A DNA stretch of 64,000 bases from Mesocentrotus franciscanus (taxonomy: Eukaryota; Echinodermata; Echinoidea; Camarodonta; Strongylocentrotidae). Shown piece after piece: positions 12,401 through 24,400 of the stretch. A program made the position numbers and the translations under genes. The notes below the pieces were generated by a model. The model had not been told where the DNA came from, made no database searches, and was given only the letters and a program-made list of their open reading frames with translations. The stretch spans positions 16,895,243 to 16,959,242 of the forward strand of contig CP137684.1 in assembly GCA_037976565.1 (NCBI GenBank), read 5' to 3'. Numbering within the stretch: the stretch's first letter is position 1; the number at the start of each line of letters is the position of its first letter.

Positions 12401-15400
12401 AAGTATTGCCCAATGCATGTCAAAGATACAGTGTAACAGAGTTAGAACTATTTGGATTATTGATCAATGTCTCAGCCTTTAAGCATTTGCTTAAAGGATG
12501 TGAATTCAATGCATTCGTTGATCATAGCTCAATTGTTCAGATCTTAAATTCAAAAGATGCACCGTGCACAACACGACTGCAGAAATTGATTTTGAAGTTA
12601 TCTGAATACTCCTTCCAGATTGGATACAAAAAGGGTACTGATCTCGTTTTGGCAGATTTTCTTTCTCGGGCCCCTTCTGGTGACCATGATGAGATTGACA
12701 GGGTTGTCCCCATTTCATGCTGCCTATTTGACGAGAGTGATTTTGTTCATATGTACACCCTTAACCCAGTCCAGCCCATGGATAGGAGAATAACACGGGC
12801 TTATGCAAAGAAAATGGGAATAACTGTTCCTGAAATTTACTCTAACAAATCTCAGAGCCCCGCTACGACAGACACTAGTGTGAACACACCCACTAGAACA
12901 GCTTCCCCAACGCCCCCTGACAAACCTACCACCCATCCCCCACGACCAACCAATCACGGACAGACACCACGACTTGCCACGCCCCTCAGGCAAGCACCAG
13001 TGCGTGACCAAGACAGTACATGTTCCCATTCTAGAATTATGCCCCCTTTTTCCACCACTCCGCAAGAGCCTAGACTTGTTGACAGACATACTAATGACCA
13101 CCATAGAGATGTACCACCTGATCTATACACACCGCCTAAGCCACTGACCACCAAGGTAAACAATATAATAGCAGGACATATCCCCAAACAACATGAACTT
13201 GATAGAATTACTGACATAATCAAGAGGAAAATAATCAGGGATTACAACCTCCCCATTGACATGAGAGAACTTAAAACAGAACAACAAACATCACCATTCT
13301 TCAAGCCTGTGTATGATTTTCTAGCCCATGATATTCTGCCGAGTGACAAAAAGGCGGCTAAGGCTATACGATTAAAGGCAGAGGAATATATTCTTTGTGA
13401 TGGCGTTCTTTTTAGGCTCTTCTTTGACAAGAATGATGACTTTCGACTTCAACTTACAATACCAGAAACACTGACAGACACTATCATCGCCCAATACCAT
13501 GACAACCTACTTAGTAACCACCAAGGGACCCAACGAACATATCTGACAATACGACGCAACTTCTACATGCCCAACATGTTCGAGCGAATTAACAATTATG
13601 TTAAAGCTTGTTTGCGTTGCCAGCAGTTTCGTGGCAAGCCCGACAAAACTAGACCATTTTACACAAGAGTACCAGACTCGTACAGACCATTCGACTGCAT
13701 TAGTCTTGACTTTAAGACTATGCCGACCTCCGGGACTGGATTTCGACACTTGATGGTGATATGCGATGAGATAACTCGCTTTGTCATCTGCGCGCCTCTG
13801 AAGACGCTCGATGCAGAGACAATTTGCGAAGCCTTGATCCAAAAAGTAGTTTGCATCTTTGGACCACAATCATGTCTAGTGACTGACGCAGCATCCTCAC
13901 TGACTGGCAAACTTCTGACTACTTTGTGTTCAGCTCTGAACATAGACCGCAAGGTCATTAGTGTAGAAAATCATGGGAGTCTACAAGTTGAGCGGCACAT
14001 CCGAACCCTCTCAAATTTCCTCAAAGTTAACTTGAATCAATTTGGTACCGATTGGGTTAGATACATTTCTACTACATCCTACGCTTACAATTCATTTTCC
14101 TCCCCACACCTCGGTGACCATAGTCCCTACCAGCTCGTTTCTGGAAGAGAGCCCCCAAATTTGACAACTTTGTCCTTCAATCCCATGTCTGGCCTATCAC
14201 AATCGTACAAAGAATATGTAGACCATTTGAAAAATAAATTTAATCAGATCTCCAGGACAATGCTCTCTTTACAGAGGAAACAACAAAATAAGCAAAATGT
14301 TGAAATTTCAAACAAATTGGGGAAAACACCAATTTATTCTAGAGGCCAATTAGTATATTTGTATAAGCCCACCTCTTCTTCTTTGACGCCTAATTCTAAG
14401 AAGATTGCAGCCGAGTGGGTAGGCCCATTAGTCATACATGATGTTTTAGATAGGACACATTACATTTTGGCCACACTAAAAGGAGAAATTCTGCGAGATG
14501 TGTTTAGTTTCAATAGATTGAAGCCGTGCTTTATGAAAGCGTCTGATGATAGAAAACACATCACGCACATACAAAAACTCAAAGAGGCTCTAGGAAAAGA
14601 CACGGCTGCTCAAGAGCAAGGGAGACAAAACACTGAAAAACCATCAGTGAACTTCATCAATGAAAATGATGAGAAACTCCCTGAGATTGATGTTGAGCAG
14701 GTTATGTGTTCCCAACTTTCAGACCCAATCCATGATTCAGACTATTTGCATACACTGACAGACAACAATGGGATAGCTGCTCCCAAACCCTTAACACAAA
14801 CAGACCTAGAAAGACAATTTGACCGACTTATGACCGCCCCCACTGACAAGAACATGACCCTTCATAGAGGTCGTTTCAAGTCCGGACAGTTACAAATATT
14901 GACCTCATTTAACACCGGTAGTAACACCACCAAGCAAGTGCGTTTTTGGTGGAATGTCGACTTGTATAGGGACACAGGGAACTTAATTAATGACATACTG
15001 ACTGACAGGAGAATACCAATAACAGGCACCCCAGGAAGGTTTTACAAGTCCTTGTATTTGTAGACAGTTACCTCCATATCAATTGTGTATATATTGCCCT
15101 GTATTAATTTGTATTGTTTTATATGCTTTTATAAGTCTAGAAGCATTTGATAACTCAACAATTTGAAATGTTATGACTTATGATAGATGTGTATCAAAGT
15201 TTTCCTGTATAAGTCTACAGGTACTTTGTAGTTCAAATTTGAATGACAATAATAATTAGGATTTAAGTTGTTTTGTAGAGATTTACACAGGTTGAATACA
15301 CTTGTTCATGAATGAAGTTATAAGATATAATCATAGTTCATCAGTTTGATTATTTTTTTACAAGGATTAAATGTACACTTGTTATATGATATTCAACAAG

Positions 15401-18400
15401 TTTGAAATTACTTGTTCATCATTTATTATTCTTTAAGTTGTTTTATGATTATGGTAAGAACTCTAAAATGGGTTAGGTATGTTAGTCACTTGAGTTCTGT
15501 GTTGATGCTTCATACGAAGTACATTATGGCCTATTTAAACACAGACGTACTTCCAACACCTAGAGCGCACCCGTTTGCTTTCTCATTTATAATCATGTTG
15601 TTAAGATGTTAGATTTGCATCTACAGATTTGTTAGTATATTTCTATACCACAGTGTTCGTACTGTGAAGACGGTTTATTGTTTAGTACTTTGATTATACT
15701 TTAATTTGACTTTGATTAGTCATTTGATAATTAATTAACACGCGTTTACATTTCGTTCAATATTGTCGATCTGTCAATTTCTTCTTTATAGATCTTTGGT
15801 ATCTATATATTATAATCGGGATAGTTTAGGAATTATTTCAGTTGATATTTCAGCATTTTGCTAATGATTTGATTTCAATGAATCATTGATATGCATAACA
15901 TTGGACACGTTTTGGATTTAATAACTTTATAATGGTTATTTAACGTAGTTATATTTTTTTGGTTTGTTTATGTTCACGTGCATAAGTCTGCACAATGTAT
16001 GAATTGACAGTTGTTTTTATGTGCATAAGTCTGCACAATGCATACTATTACAGTTGCTTATTGTGCATAAGTCTGCACTAGCATGTAAGGATATGGGTTC
16101 GGTATTGAATCAATTTATAAGTTTTGCTTGATCGTTTAGGATTATCGTTTAGTATTTTACCGTTGTTATGATATTAATTATTAACTACGTTGCATATTTG
16201 TGTGTTTGAGAGAGAGGGAGAGTACGAGAAGATGGAACAATGATCACATGTTTCGCTTATCAGTTTTCACCTTTCATTCATCAATTAATATATGTATAAT
16301 TTACAATGTCCCGCTTTTTCTTCCTCTACTGTTTTGAAAAGAGAGAGAGGAGTCTCGTTTTCCAAAGAAAGTGGATGTTGTGTAGTATTGTCCCAAAAAC
16401 CCAGTTAATTATAAAGTACCCTCATATTTATATCCTGACATGATGCCCAGTTTAAGATGCACTTAAAAGCCAAGTTTATATATTTATAATCCTTCCCCAT
16501 AGAAAGACCAATTGCATTCATAATACACTTCCCAGGAAAGACCATCTCTATTATGTTTAAGCCCCATACATAAAAAAACTACCAAGTAGTCCATTGTTCT
16601 GGCGGGCCCATTTATGCTTTTGTTCTGACGGCCCTCAGTCATGCCTTTGTCCCTTTGACACAATGTAACCAACCCTCATATTACTTGTATCCTTCTGTAT
16701 AAATACGACATGTTCTGGCTTTCAAGGGGGGAAGAGTTCAGACCATCACCAAGCTAGCACCGATACTTTGGCTGCTCTACATCTTGTAAATATATATTGA
16801 ATCTGCACTATGTGACTCATCGTTGTTAGAGTTAATAAATTATAGTCTTGTATATTACACTTCAAGGAAAGTCTCAGCACCTCTTTATTGATGTACCTCT
16901 CGATATTCCAATAACCACAAACACGCCGATCCCAAACACAACAATATAGGAATGATCTTTCCAATTTTCAGATTATTAGGTACTCCTCCTGAACATAAAG
17001 ATAGATTAAATATATGGACTAGAGGGGTTAATATGGAATGGATTACTTTTTTTTACAACAAAAGTACTGATAACATCAAAGCCAGTGCTATAACTTATTT
17101 TTATTTCTTTATCAATTTTGATGATTTCTAGAATTATGATGAATTTGTTTTAAGGTATTTGCAGCAATATTTGAAAAGAAATTGTTAGATTCATTTACTA
17201 TATCTTCATTTTTATACACTTTTACTTTATTTTCCATAAAATATAATGGAAAGTTTTTTTATATTTTTCTTACACATTAAATCATTTATAATTTGCCAAA
17301 GTTTTCTAAGATTGTGCTTATTCTTGGTTAACAAGTCACAACAATACTTTTTACGAGCCGTTCTTAGGATTTCATTTAATTTGTTTCGATATTTCTTATA
17401 TTTAATTTCAATGGATTTATTACGTTTTTGGCAAAATAGTTTATGTAGACGATTCTTTCTATTAATGCATTTTAACAATCCTTGAGTTACCCAAGGTTTT
17501 TTAGCCGAAGACCTTGTATTTTTCTTCTTTACCATTTTACAGTTAACATTAAACATTAGTTTGAATACTTCAAGGAAATTATTATATGCATCGTCAATAT
17601 TGCCTACTGATAATATATCAATCCAATCAAATGAGAGTAACTCTTTATTAAAACTATCAATATTTTCTTGGCTAAAACATCTTTCAGTAAAATTCATATT
17701 GTCATCAGCTTTAGGATAGGACCTTGTATTACGGGTAATAGAAAATATAGGTAAATGGTCAGTTGTATCATTATATAATATTCCAGAGGAAATTTGTTTT
17801 TCAAAGACATTTGTAAATATATTGTCAATAAGAGTTGTCGAGCCTTGTGTTATTCTCGTCGGTCTGTTAATTAAGGGTCGAAAAGAATTATTATATATAA
17901 TATTAACGAAGTCATTAACATTTGCAATTGATGAGGTGTTAAGTAAGTTTATATTCCAGTCACCCATAATATATATGTCCTTCTTTTCATTTAACATTTT
18001 ATGAAGGCACGTATTTACATCATCAATAAAATCAGCTATATTTGAACTAGGATCACGATAAATTATTCCGACAATTACATTTTTTCGATTACATATTTCA
18101 ATTTCTAGAAAGAGAGACTCACATAAATTATGCGCCAAAGTTATGTCCGCCCTTTCTTTTACATTCAATGAATCATGAATTAACATGGCCACTCCACCAC
18201 CTCTACTCTTTGTTCTGTCACGATGAAAAAAACTATAATTTTCTTAATGAAATAATTCTTTTGGTGTCAATGGGTGTATCCATGTTTCACTGAATCCACA
18301 TATTGAAAAATTTGTATGTATATGTTCCCTAATAAAATCATGTATATTATCAACATTTTTGTTTAGGCTTCTTGCGTTAAAATGGAGTAAACTAAAAGAA

Positions 18401-21400
18401 TCATTATCAAAGTTCATTTCAGAATTGAAGTCAGCTGGTAGCCAGTATATATTCGGATCATCAAGTACAGGACAGTTAACACCAGGGTCAATATCTGATA
18501 AATTATCCTCTTCAGTCGGGTTCATATTCGTACCATACATGTTGTTTATGTTACTATTATCAAACTCATTTTGCGTATCTTGGAATAAACAGTCAAATTC
18601 TAAGTTGGATAGGTTACTAAAAGGGAAAGGGGAGTCACAAACTACCATAAGTTAACTATATACGTATACAAAATAAAGTAAGGTAAAAAGGAATAAGGAT
18701 AAAATGCGTAAAAGTTATTTTACATGCAGGGGTGCAATTGAAGTACGCAACTATATTTTCATACATTCAACTCTAAAAGAGCTCAGTTTAAAGCGTTGAA
18801 AGTTCATCTTTTGATCGTATTTGTCTTTTGATTGTTCTGCTCCCTGTCGTGGCGAGCAGTGCTATGATCCGGCCATCAGAGGCCCAGGCCTCTTTGACTC
18901 TTTCATGTTTCTTGGTAGCAAAAAGCAGGTCTTGATTGACAGAGGTCAGCGACTCATCGATGCCAATCCCAGAACCTTTTAATTTCCTGCGGGATCGGAG
19001 AACTTCATTCCGTTTTCGGTATGAAGTGAATTTTATCACTATTGTTCGTGTTTTTTTTTCTGTTTTCCTTCGATCCTCTCGTTGTTCCTCACAGCGACAC
19101 AATGCGACCTATCGATGACATGCTTCGATAGTTCCACGCCCAGCTTCTCCTTGGCGATAGTGCACACTACTTCGTCCGTATCTTCTCCATCATGCTCTGC
19201 TACCACGAAGAACTTTAAACAATTACGTCTTGAGTATTGTTCCGCTTCATTTACAGTGATTTGAAGATTGTTAATTGCGTCACTTTGCTTCATTGATAGT
19301 TCTGTCAGAACCCTGATTCCTCTCTCCTTAGTTTGAAGGTCCACTTCTATCTCCATTGTCTTCCCGTCGTTACGGTCAAGTCGCTCAGCGATATCATTGT
19401 TAGACTTTTCGATGAGCTCAAGTCGATGTATGAACTTGGCCATTTCTTTGTTCATTGCCTTTTCAATAGCATTTTCTACTGTTTTCTCGATGGAACTGAG
19501 GAATTCCTCTCCTTTAAGATAGTCATGGGCAGCGGCAACAGCCGCCGCTTGGGCTTTCGCCATGATGATGATGATATGAAGATAGATGGAATGAAGTACA
19601 AGTATATACGAGAACGATGATTATAGATAGATATAAGTAGACTGTTGATTGTAGACCTTCCAGTGGAGAGCAAGATAATAAAGTACATTAATTACATAAG
19701 ATGATGTGATGATTAATATCCATAGTTATAACGTAGGTCCGTTTGAATGAAAATCATTGTTCACATACACCAACTGCACCCTGTCTCATATAAAACTTTG
19801 TAGTCAGGTCATCATGTATAAGTTCATCGAAGACAAAGATCATGAATACAATATAATCGTATATGCAAAGAGAGAATATCGGTGTTATCAAATTCAAATG
19901 ATTCATACACAAGGTTCAGTAATGAAGTGTAGAAAGGTATATAATATAGTGGTTTACCAGAATGCGTGAGTGCGTGTATGTGTGGGACTGAGGCGTTCCA
20001 TCCCGCAAAGTAAATCACCAAAGTAGATCAACACAACATCATTATCTGCCATCCAGTAGAGCAAATCAAGATGAATCATATATACATATGTTTGCAATGA
20101 AGAAACATGATAATGTCTCCACTTGTCTCTTCCGAATAATATATGATACTATGACTGTCCAAATATTGTCGTTCACTTGCGTTGTACTTGCGTTGCGTTG
20201 CGTTGAATTCTCATATTCTTCTTCAAACACATTTGTTTTGGAAATCTTTCCAGAATTGTGTTTTAAATGACATCCTCTTTCATATCATTATACGATTTAA
20301 GTAAAATTTTGTCATCAAGATAACGTGTTCCACATTCGTAGACTATGCGCATGGCATGCGAAAACTGCGTGGGAAGTATGCGCAGCCAATGTGCAAATTG
20401 TGAGCAAATTAGTCGTTAACTAGTCGTGAACATGCGTGCCACTAGGCCGATGGACACGCATCAGCACGCATCGGCGCGCACTGGCACGACTAGGTAGCGC
20501 ATAGGTTGTGCATAGTTCACGAAGTGTTCACGAAAGTTGCAAAAAAAAATTGTCGTGCCAAAATTTTGAACATCAAAAAATTCTGTCACGCATTTCGTGC
20601 ACGGCCCGCATCCTCCCGCACGTTACCACGAATACTTCCCGCATTTGCACGCAAGAGTATGTGTATATGCGCAAACTATGCGCAAACCAAAATGCGGGCA
20701 AGTGTCAACGAGGCAATAGATATGTGTTATAAAAAGTGTCATTTGAATCAATAGGCATAGGGGAAGAGTAAAATGGGAAAGGATGAGAAAAGAAAAAAAG
20801 AAAGGGAGAATGTGAGAAAATAGAGATAGAAGAAGAAGAGGGTGAGAATGACGGACTAGTACAATGCATCTACCTCCAGTTTAAATTGCCGGGTATTTGA
20901 CAAAAGACAAATTCTTTCAGGTAAGGCGTTGAATAATTGAGCACTTGAATATATAAATCCCATTCGTTTAAAGTTGGTTTTGGGTTTTTCTAAAGTGAGC
21001 TTATTATTAGAATTCCGGAGCCCGTAAGTGTATTCTTTTAGGGAAATGCGTTCGCATAATGACTTAGGAAGCAAATTGTTTACTAGTTTAAAGATCAGTG
21101 CTAGGGCATGTTTTTTTTCCGACGTATTTCAACACGGTCAACTTTTAGGATAGAATAGAGCAGATTTGTGTTGAAACGGCTACCAACAGAGAGAACTACT
21201 CGTAGTGCTCTATTTTTAATTACTGATTGTAATATGTGACCTTATACATTAATTCAATGCTATATGCTATACACACACATACACACAGACAATGTACACT
21301 GTGGTGTGTGTACACTGTTATACCCAATATAACCAGGCATGCTGGATTGAAACCTAACTCTGATCCTTCTCTATGTGTCATGATTTCAGTACTAATCATA

Positions 21401-24400
21401 CAGCTTAAACAACCTCACATTATATGGTGGCAGCGGTGGGATTCGAACCCACGCCATCGAAATGACAGGTGCTACGCAGAAACCGGCACCAACTCGCTGA
21501 TGTTCAGCCCAGGCGTATCCATCATGATGTGTACACTGTGGTGTGTGTACACTGTTATACCCAATATAACCAGGCATGCTGGATTGAAACCTAACTCTGA
21601 TCCTTCTCTATGTGTCATGATTTCAGTACTAATCATACAGCTTAAACAACCTCACATTATATGGTGGCAGCGATATAGAACCTACTGGACAAAATTTGTG
21701 AGCTTTGCATCATTTTGGAGAGATTTTGGAGGCCATCTTATTGACACACAGTCATTGGATTTCTACAGGTGCTCCTTTCTACAGTCCCATGTGATGATTT
21801 TACTGTGAGTAAATTGACATTGACATTCACGTTACTGTTGGCGTTTGAGTAGCTGGTATGAAGAATGAATGAATCATTTACACCCCGCATGAATTGGGAA
21901 GACCCCGACAGGGCCAATGCTGTTAAGATTTTTCACCAGCAGTGTGACTTATACTTCTCGGTTAAGAATGTTGCGATTGGAAAGCAGGTGGATCACGTTC
22001 TTTTGTTCACCGGTGCCACTGGTATCAAGCTTTACAACTCGTGGGGACTGGAAGAATCCAACTGTAGTTTGGGAGAAGTTTGAGACACAACTGTGACCAA
22101 GGACAAATTTCCGTGTAGCTAGGCTATACCTTCAGAAATATGTGCAGAAGGAGAGGGAAAGTGCAGATGACTGTATCTCGCTTCTGAAGCTGCAGGCGTA
22201 TGACTGTGAATTTCGTGATGACACTGAGCTCCAAGAACGTATCATTGAGCAGTTCATCACAGGCACTAGATATCCTGAGCTCCAGAAAGATCTTCTAGGG
22301 AAGAGCAAGTCCCTTACACTTACACAAATGCTTGAGCTGAGTAGAACATTTGAAGCCTCGCAGATGCACATGGCAAAACTAGCGCAAGTGCAGACACATA
22401 TTCAGCCTGCATCGATTGATGTAGTTCGTCGGAAGACTAACATTAGTAACAGGTGTCCTAATTGCGGTGGCAATCATGCTCGCAGTCCACGGGAAGCATG
22501 TCCGGCTTATGGCACTAAATGTAATAGCTGTGGGAAGTTAAACCACTGGAGGAGTGTTTGTCGATCTCCAGCTGCAAGTACCCAGTGGTCTGGTAGATCT
22601 CCAGCTTCAAGTACCCAGAAGCGAAAGCAGAAAGCTCAGCATCCTAAATACACTACGCCAAATCGCGGAAGCAAGAATTTGCACTCCATTCACAGCACCA
22701 ACGATATTGAGGCAGCAGTTCCACTGCTTGATGAAGCAATTGATGTCCTATCCTTCAATCAGATTATTGTGTCTAGTATCAGTGCTGTACAAGTGGATGA
22801 CAGGAACGACTTAGCGATAGCGTATGTCGAGGTCAAACGTGATGAGCGAACCATAGCGAAACTTCGTTCGAAGGTTGACTCCGGTGCGGAAGGCAATACG
22901 CCTCCTCTTCGAATGTTTCGTGGAAAGTATCCTGGTCATCTAACTAAAGATGGACTTCCTAACCCTCAATCGGTACACAACTCACGTGCACGGCTGTTTG
23001 CATAAAATGAGACTCCAGTTACGCACTTCGGGTCGGTGAAACTGCCCTGTCGTTTCAACAATTCACCATGGCTCTATGCTACGTTTTACATCGTAGAATC
23101 CAGGGGACCAGCAATCATTGGACTTGACACAGGGTTGAAACTGAAGCTGCTTACTCTACACATACGCGTCAATGAGATCAAGCATTCAGCACAGATTAGC
23201 TCTACTGATGACCTAGTAAGGCAGTATCCAGAGTTCCAGACCAGTTTGACAAAATTGGCAACTTCCCAGGAGAGTATCATATTGTGCTTGCCCACGATGT
23301 TCAGCCCGTTGTCCATGCCCCTAGACGGTGCCCAATTCACCTGCGAGATGAACTGAAGCGTGAGTTTGATGACATGGAAGATAATGGCGTAATCCCTAAA
23401 GTTATTGAGCCTTCAGCATGGGTCAGCAGCATCGCCATTTCAAGGAAAGCGAATGGCAAACTTCGGGTCTGCTTAGATTCCAAGGATCTCAACCGAGCCG
23501 TTCGACGTTGCCATTATCGCACAATCACAACGGATGAGGTGATACACAAGCTAGCAGGTGCTCGATACTTCAGCAAGCTCGATGCCAAGAATGGTTATTG
23601 GTCTATCAAGCTCGAGCATGACAGTTCACCTCTAACTACCTTCAACAGTCCTTTTGGACGGTACAGATATCTCAGAATGCCATTCGGTCTAGCAATGTCT
23701 CAAGATGTATTCCAGCAGCGAATGGTCGAAATCCTTGAAGGTTGCCCCTGCACAATAGGGATCGCTGACGATATTGTGGTGTTCGGCAAGAGCGAAGTTC
23801 CCTTTCATCCGGAAAATGCCTCGAGAGTGTACCAGTGCTGCAGTTGTCAATGCAACCCATCAGTTGTTCGCAGAGCAGGGGATTCCAGAAAGAATCATTA
23901 GTGACAACGGTAGACACTTTGACTCCTCAACTTACAGAGACTTTGCTACACAGTGGGGATTCAGCCATGTTACATCCTCTCCCCACTACCCCAGGTCAAA
24001 TGGCTTCATTGAGGGAATGATCCAAACTGTCAAGAACACGTTAAAGAAAGCTAAAGCGAGTGGCATCGATCCCAACATGGCTCTACTATGTATCCGTGCC
24101 ACTCCCACTGACAGCCGCATTACCAAGCCCAGCTGAGCTTCTTTACGGGAGGAAGATGAAGGAGAACTTACCAACTCGAATCCGCAACAACTCCCCAGGT
24201 CGCGTTGATGTTTAACATCGCATGCAGCGTCGACAACAGAGCCAGAAGTATCATCACGACAAATCAGCCCATGACCTAGCACCACTCTCACCTGGACAGC
24301 TTGTGAGAGTCCAAGACCAGACATCACGTCACTGGATAACAGCTACTGTTCGTGAGCAATGCCATGAGCCTAGGTCATACCTCGTCGAGACGCCTAATGG

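Larger units (their letters stand above)
15064..16375 (+). other. Gypsy 3' non-coding region with five same-loop hairpins
   Basis: 1.3 kb of AT-rich sequence between pol and the 3' LTR, unusually long. It contains five hairpins with the same TAAGTC loop closed by A-T (15123-15146, 15195-15228, 15978-15993, 16021-16036, 16063-16078). Purine tracts occur at about 16335-16351 and next to the LTR at 16364-16375 (AAAGAAAGTGGA), the probable polypurine tract. Confidence 0.75.
7777..16943 (+). mobile_element. Ty3/Gypsy LTR retrotransposon, nearly intact and young
   Basis: 9.17 kb, LTR-leader-gag-pol-long 3' region-LTR. Flanked by ATAT at 7773-7776 and 16944-16947. The two LTRs differ, as read, only by a 3-bp A-run difference and a 2-bp TA difference. 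Gag and pol are open. Inserted in the RT domain of an older LINE in the opposite orientation. Such a pattern implies a recent insertion. Confidence 0.93.
6135..19563 (-). mobile_element. Degenerate L2/CR1-type LINE, interrupted by a Gypsy element
   Basis: Minus-strand LINE with ORF1 (19563-18782), ORF2 endonuclease (18648 down to 17227) and reverse transcriptase (16944-17226, resuming at 7776). Removing bases 7777-16943 and one ATAT copy restores an uninterrupted frame (IIPI joined to FKKGD). The 3' end near 6135-6170 has TTCAATTCAATTT-type short repeats typical of CR1/L2 tails. The element carries frameshifts and a lost RT active site, so it is dead. Confidence 0.85.

Noticed and set aside
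12724..13223. Minus-strand ORFs in pol
   Set aside because: Opposite-strand shadows of the Pro/Thr-rich linker between RNase H and integrase.
21425..21466. tRNA-Leu gene or pseudogene
   Set aside because: Only the 3' half is present, antisense, directly after an LTR and starting at the CCA complement; it is an extended primer binding site.
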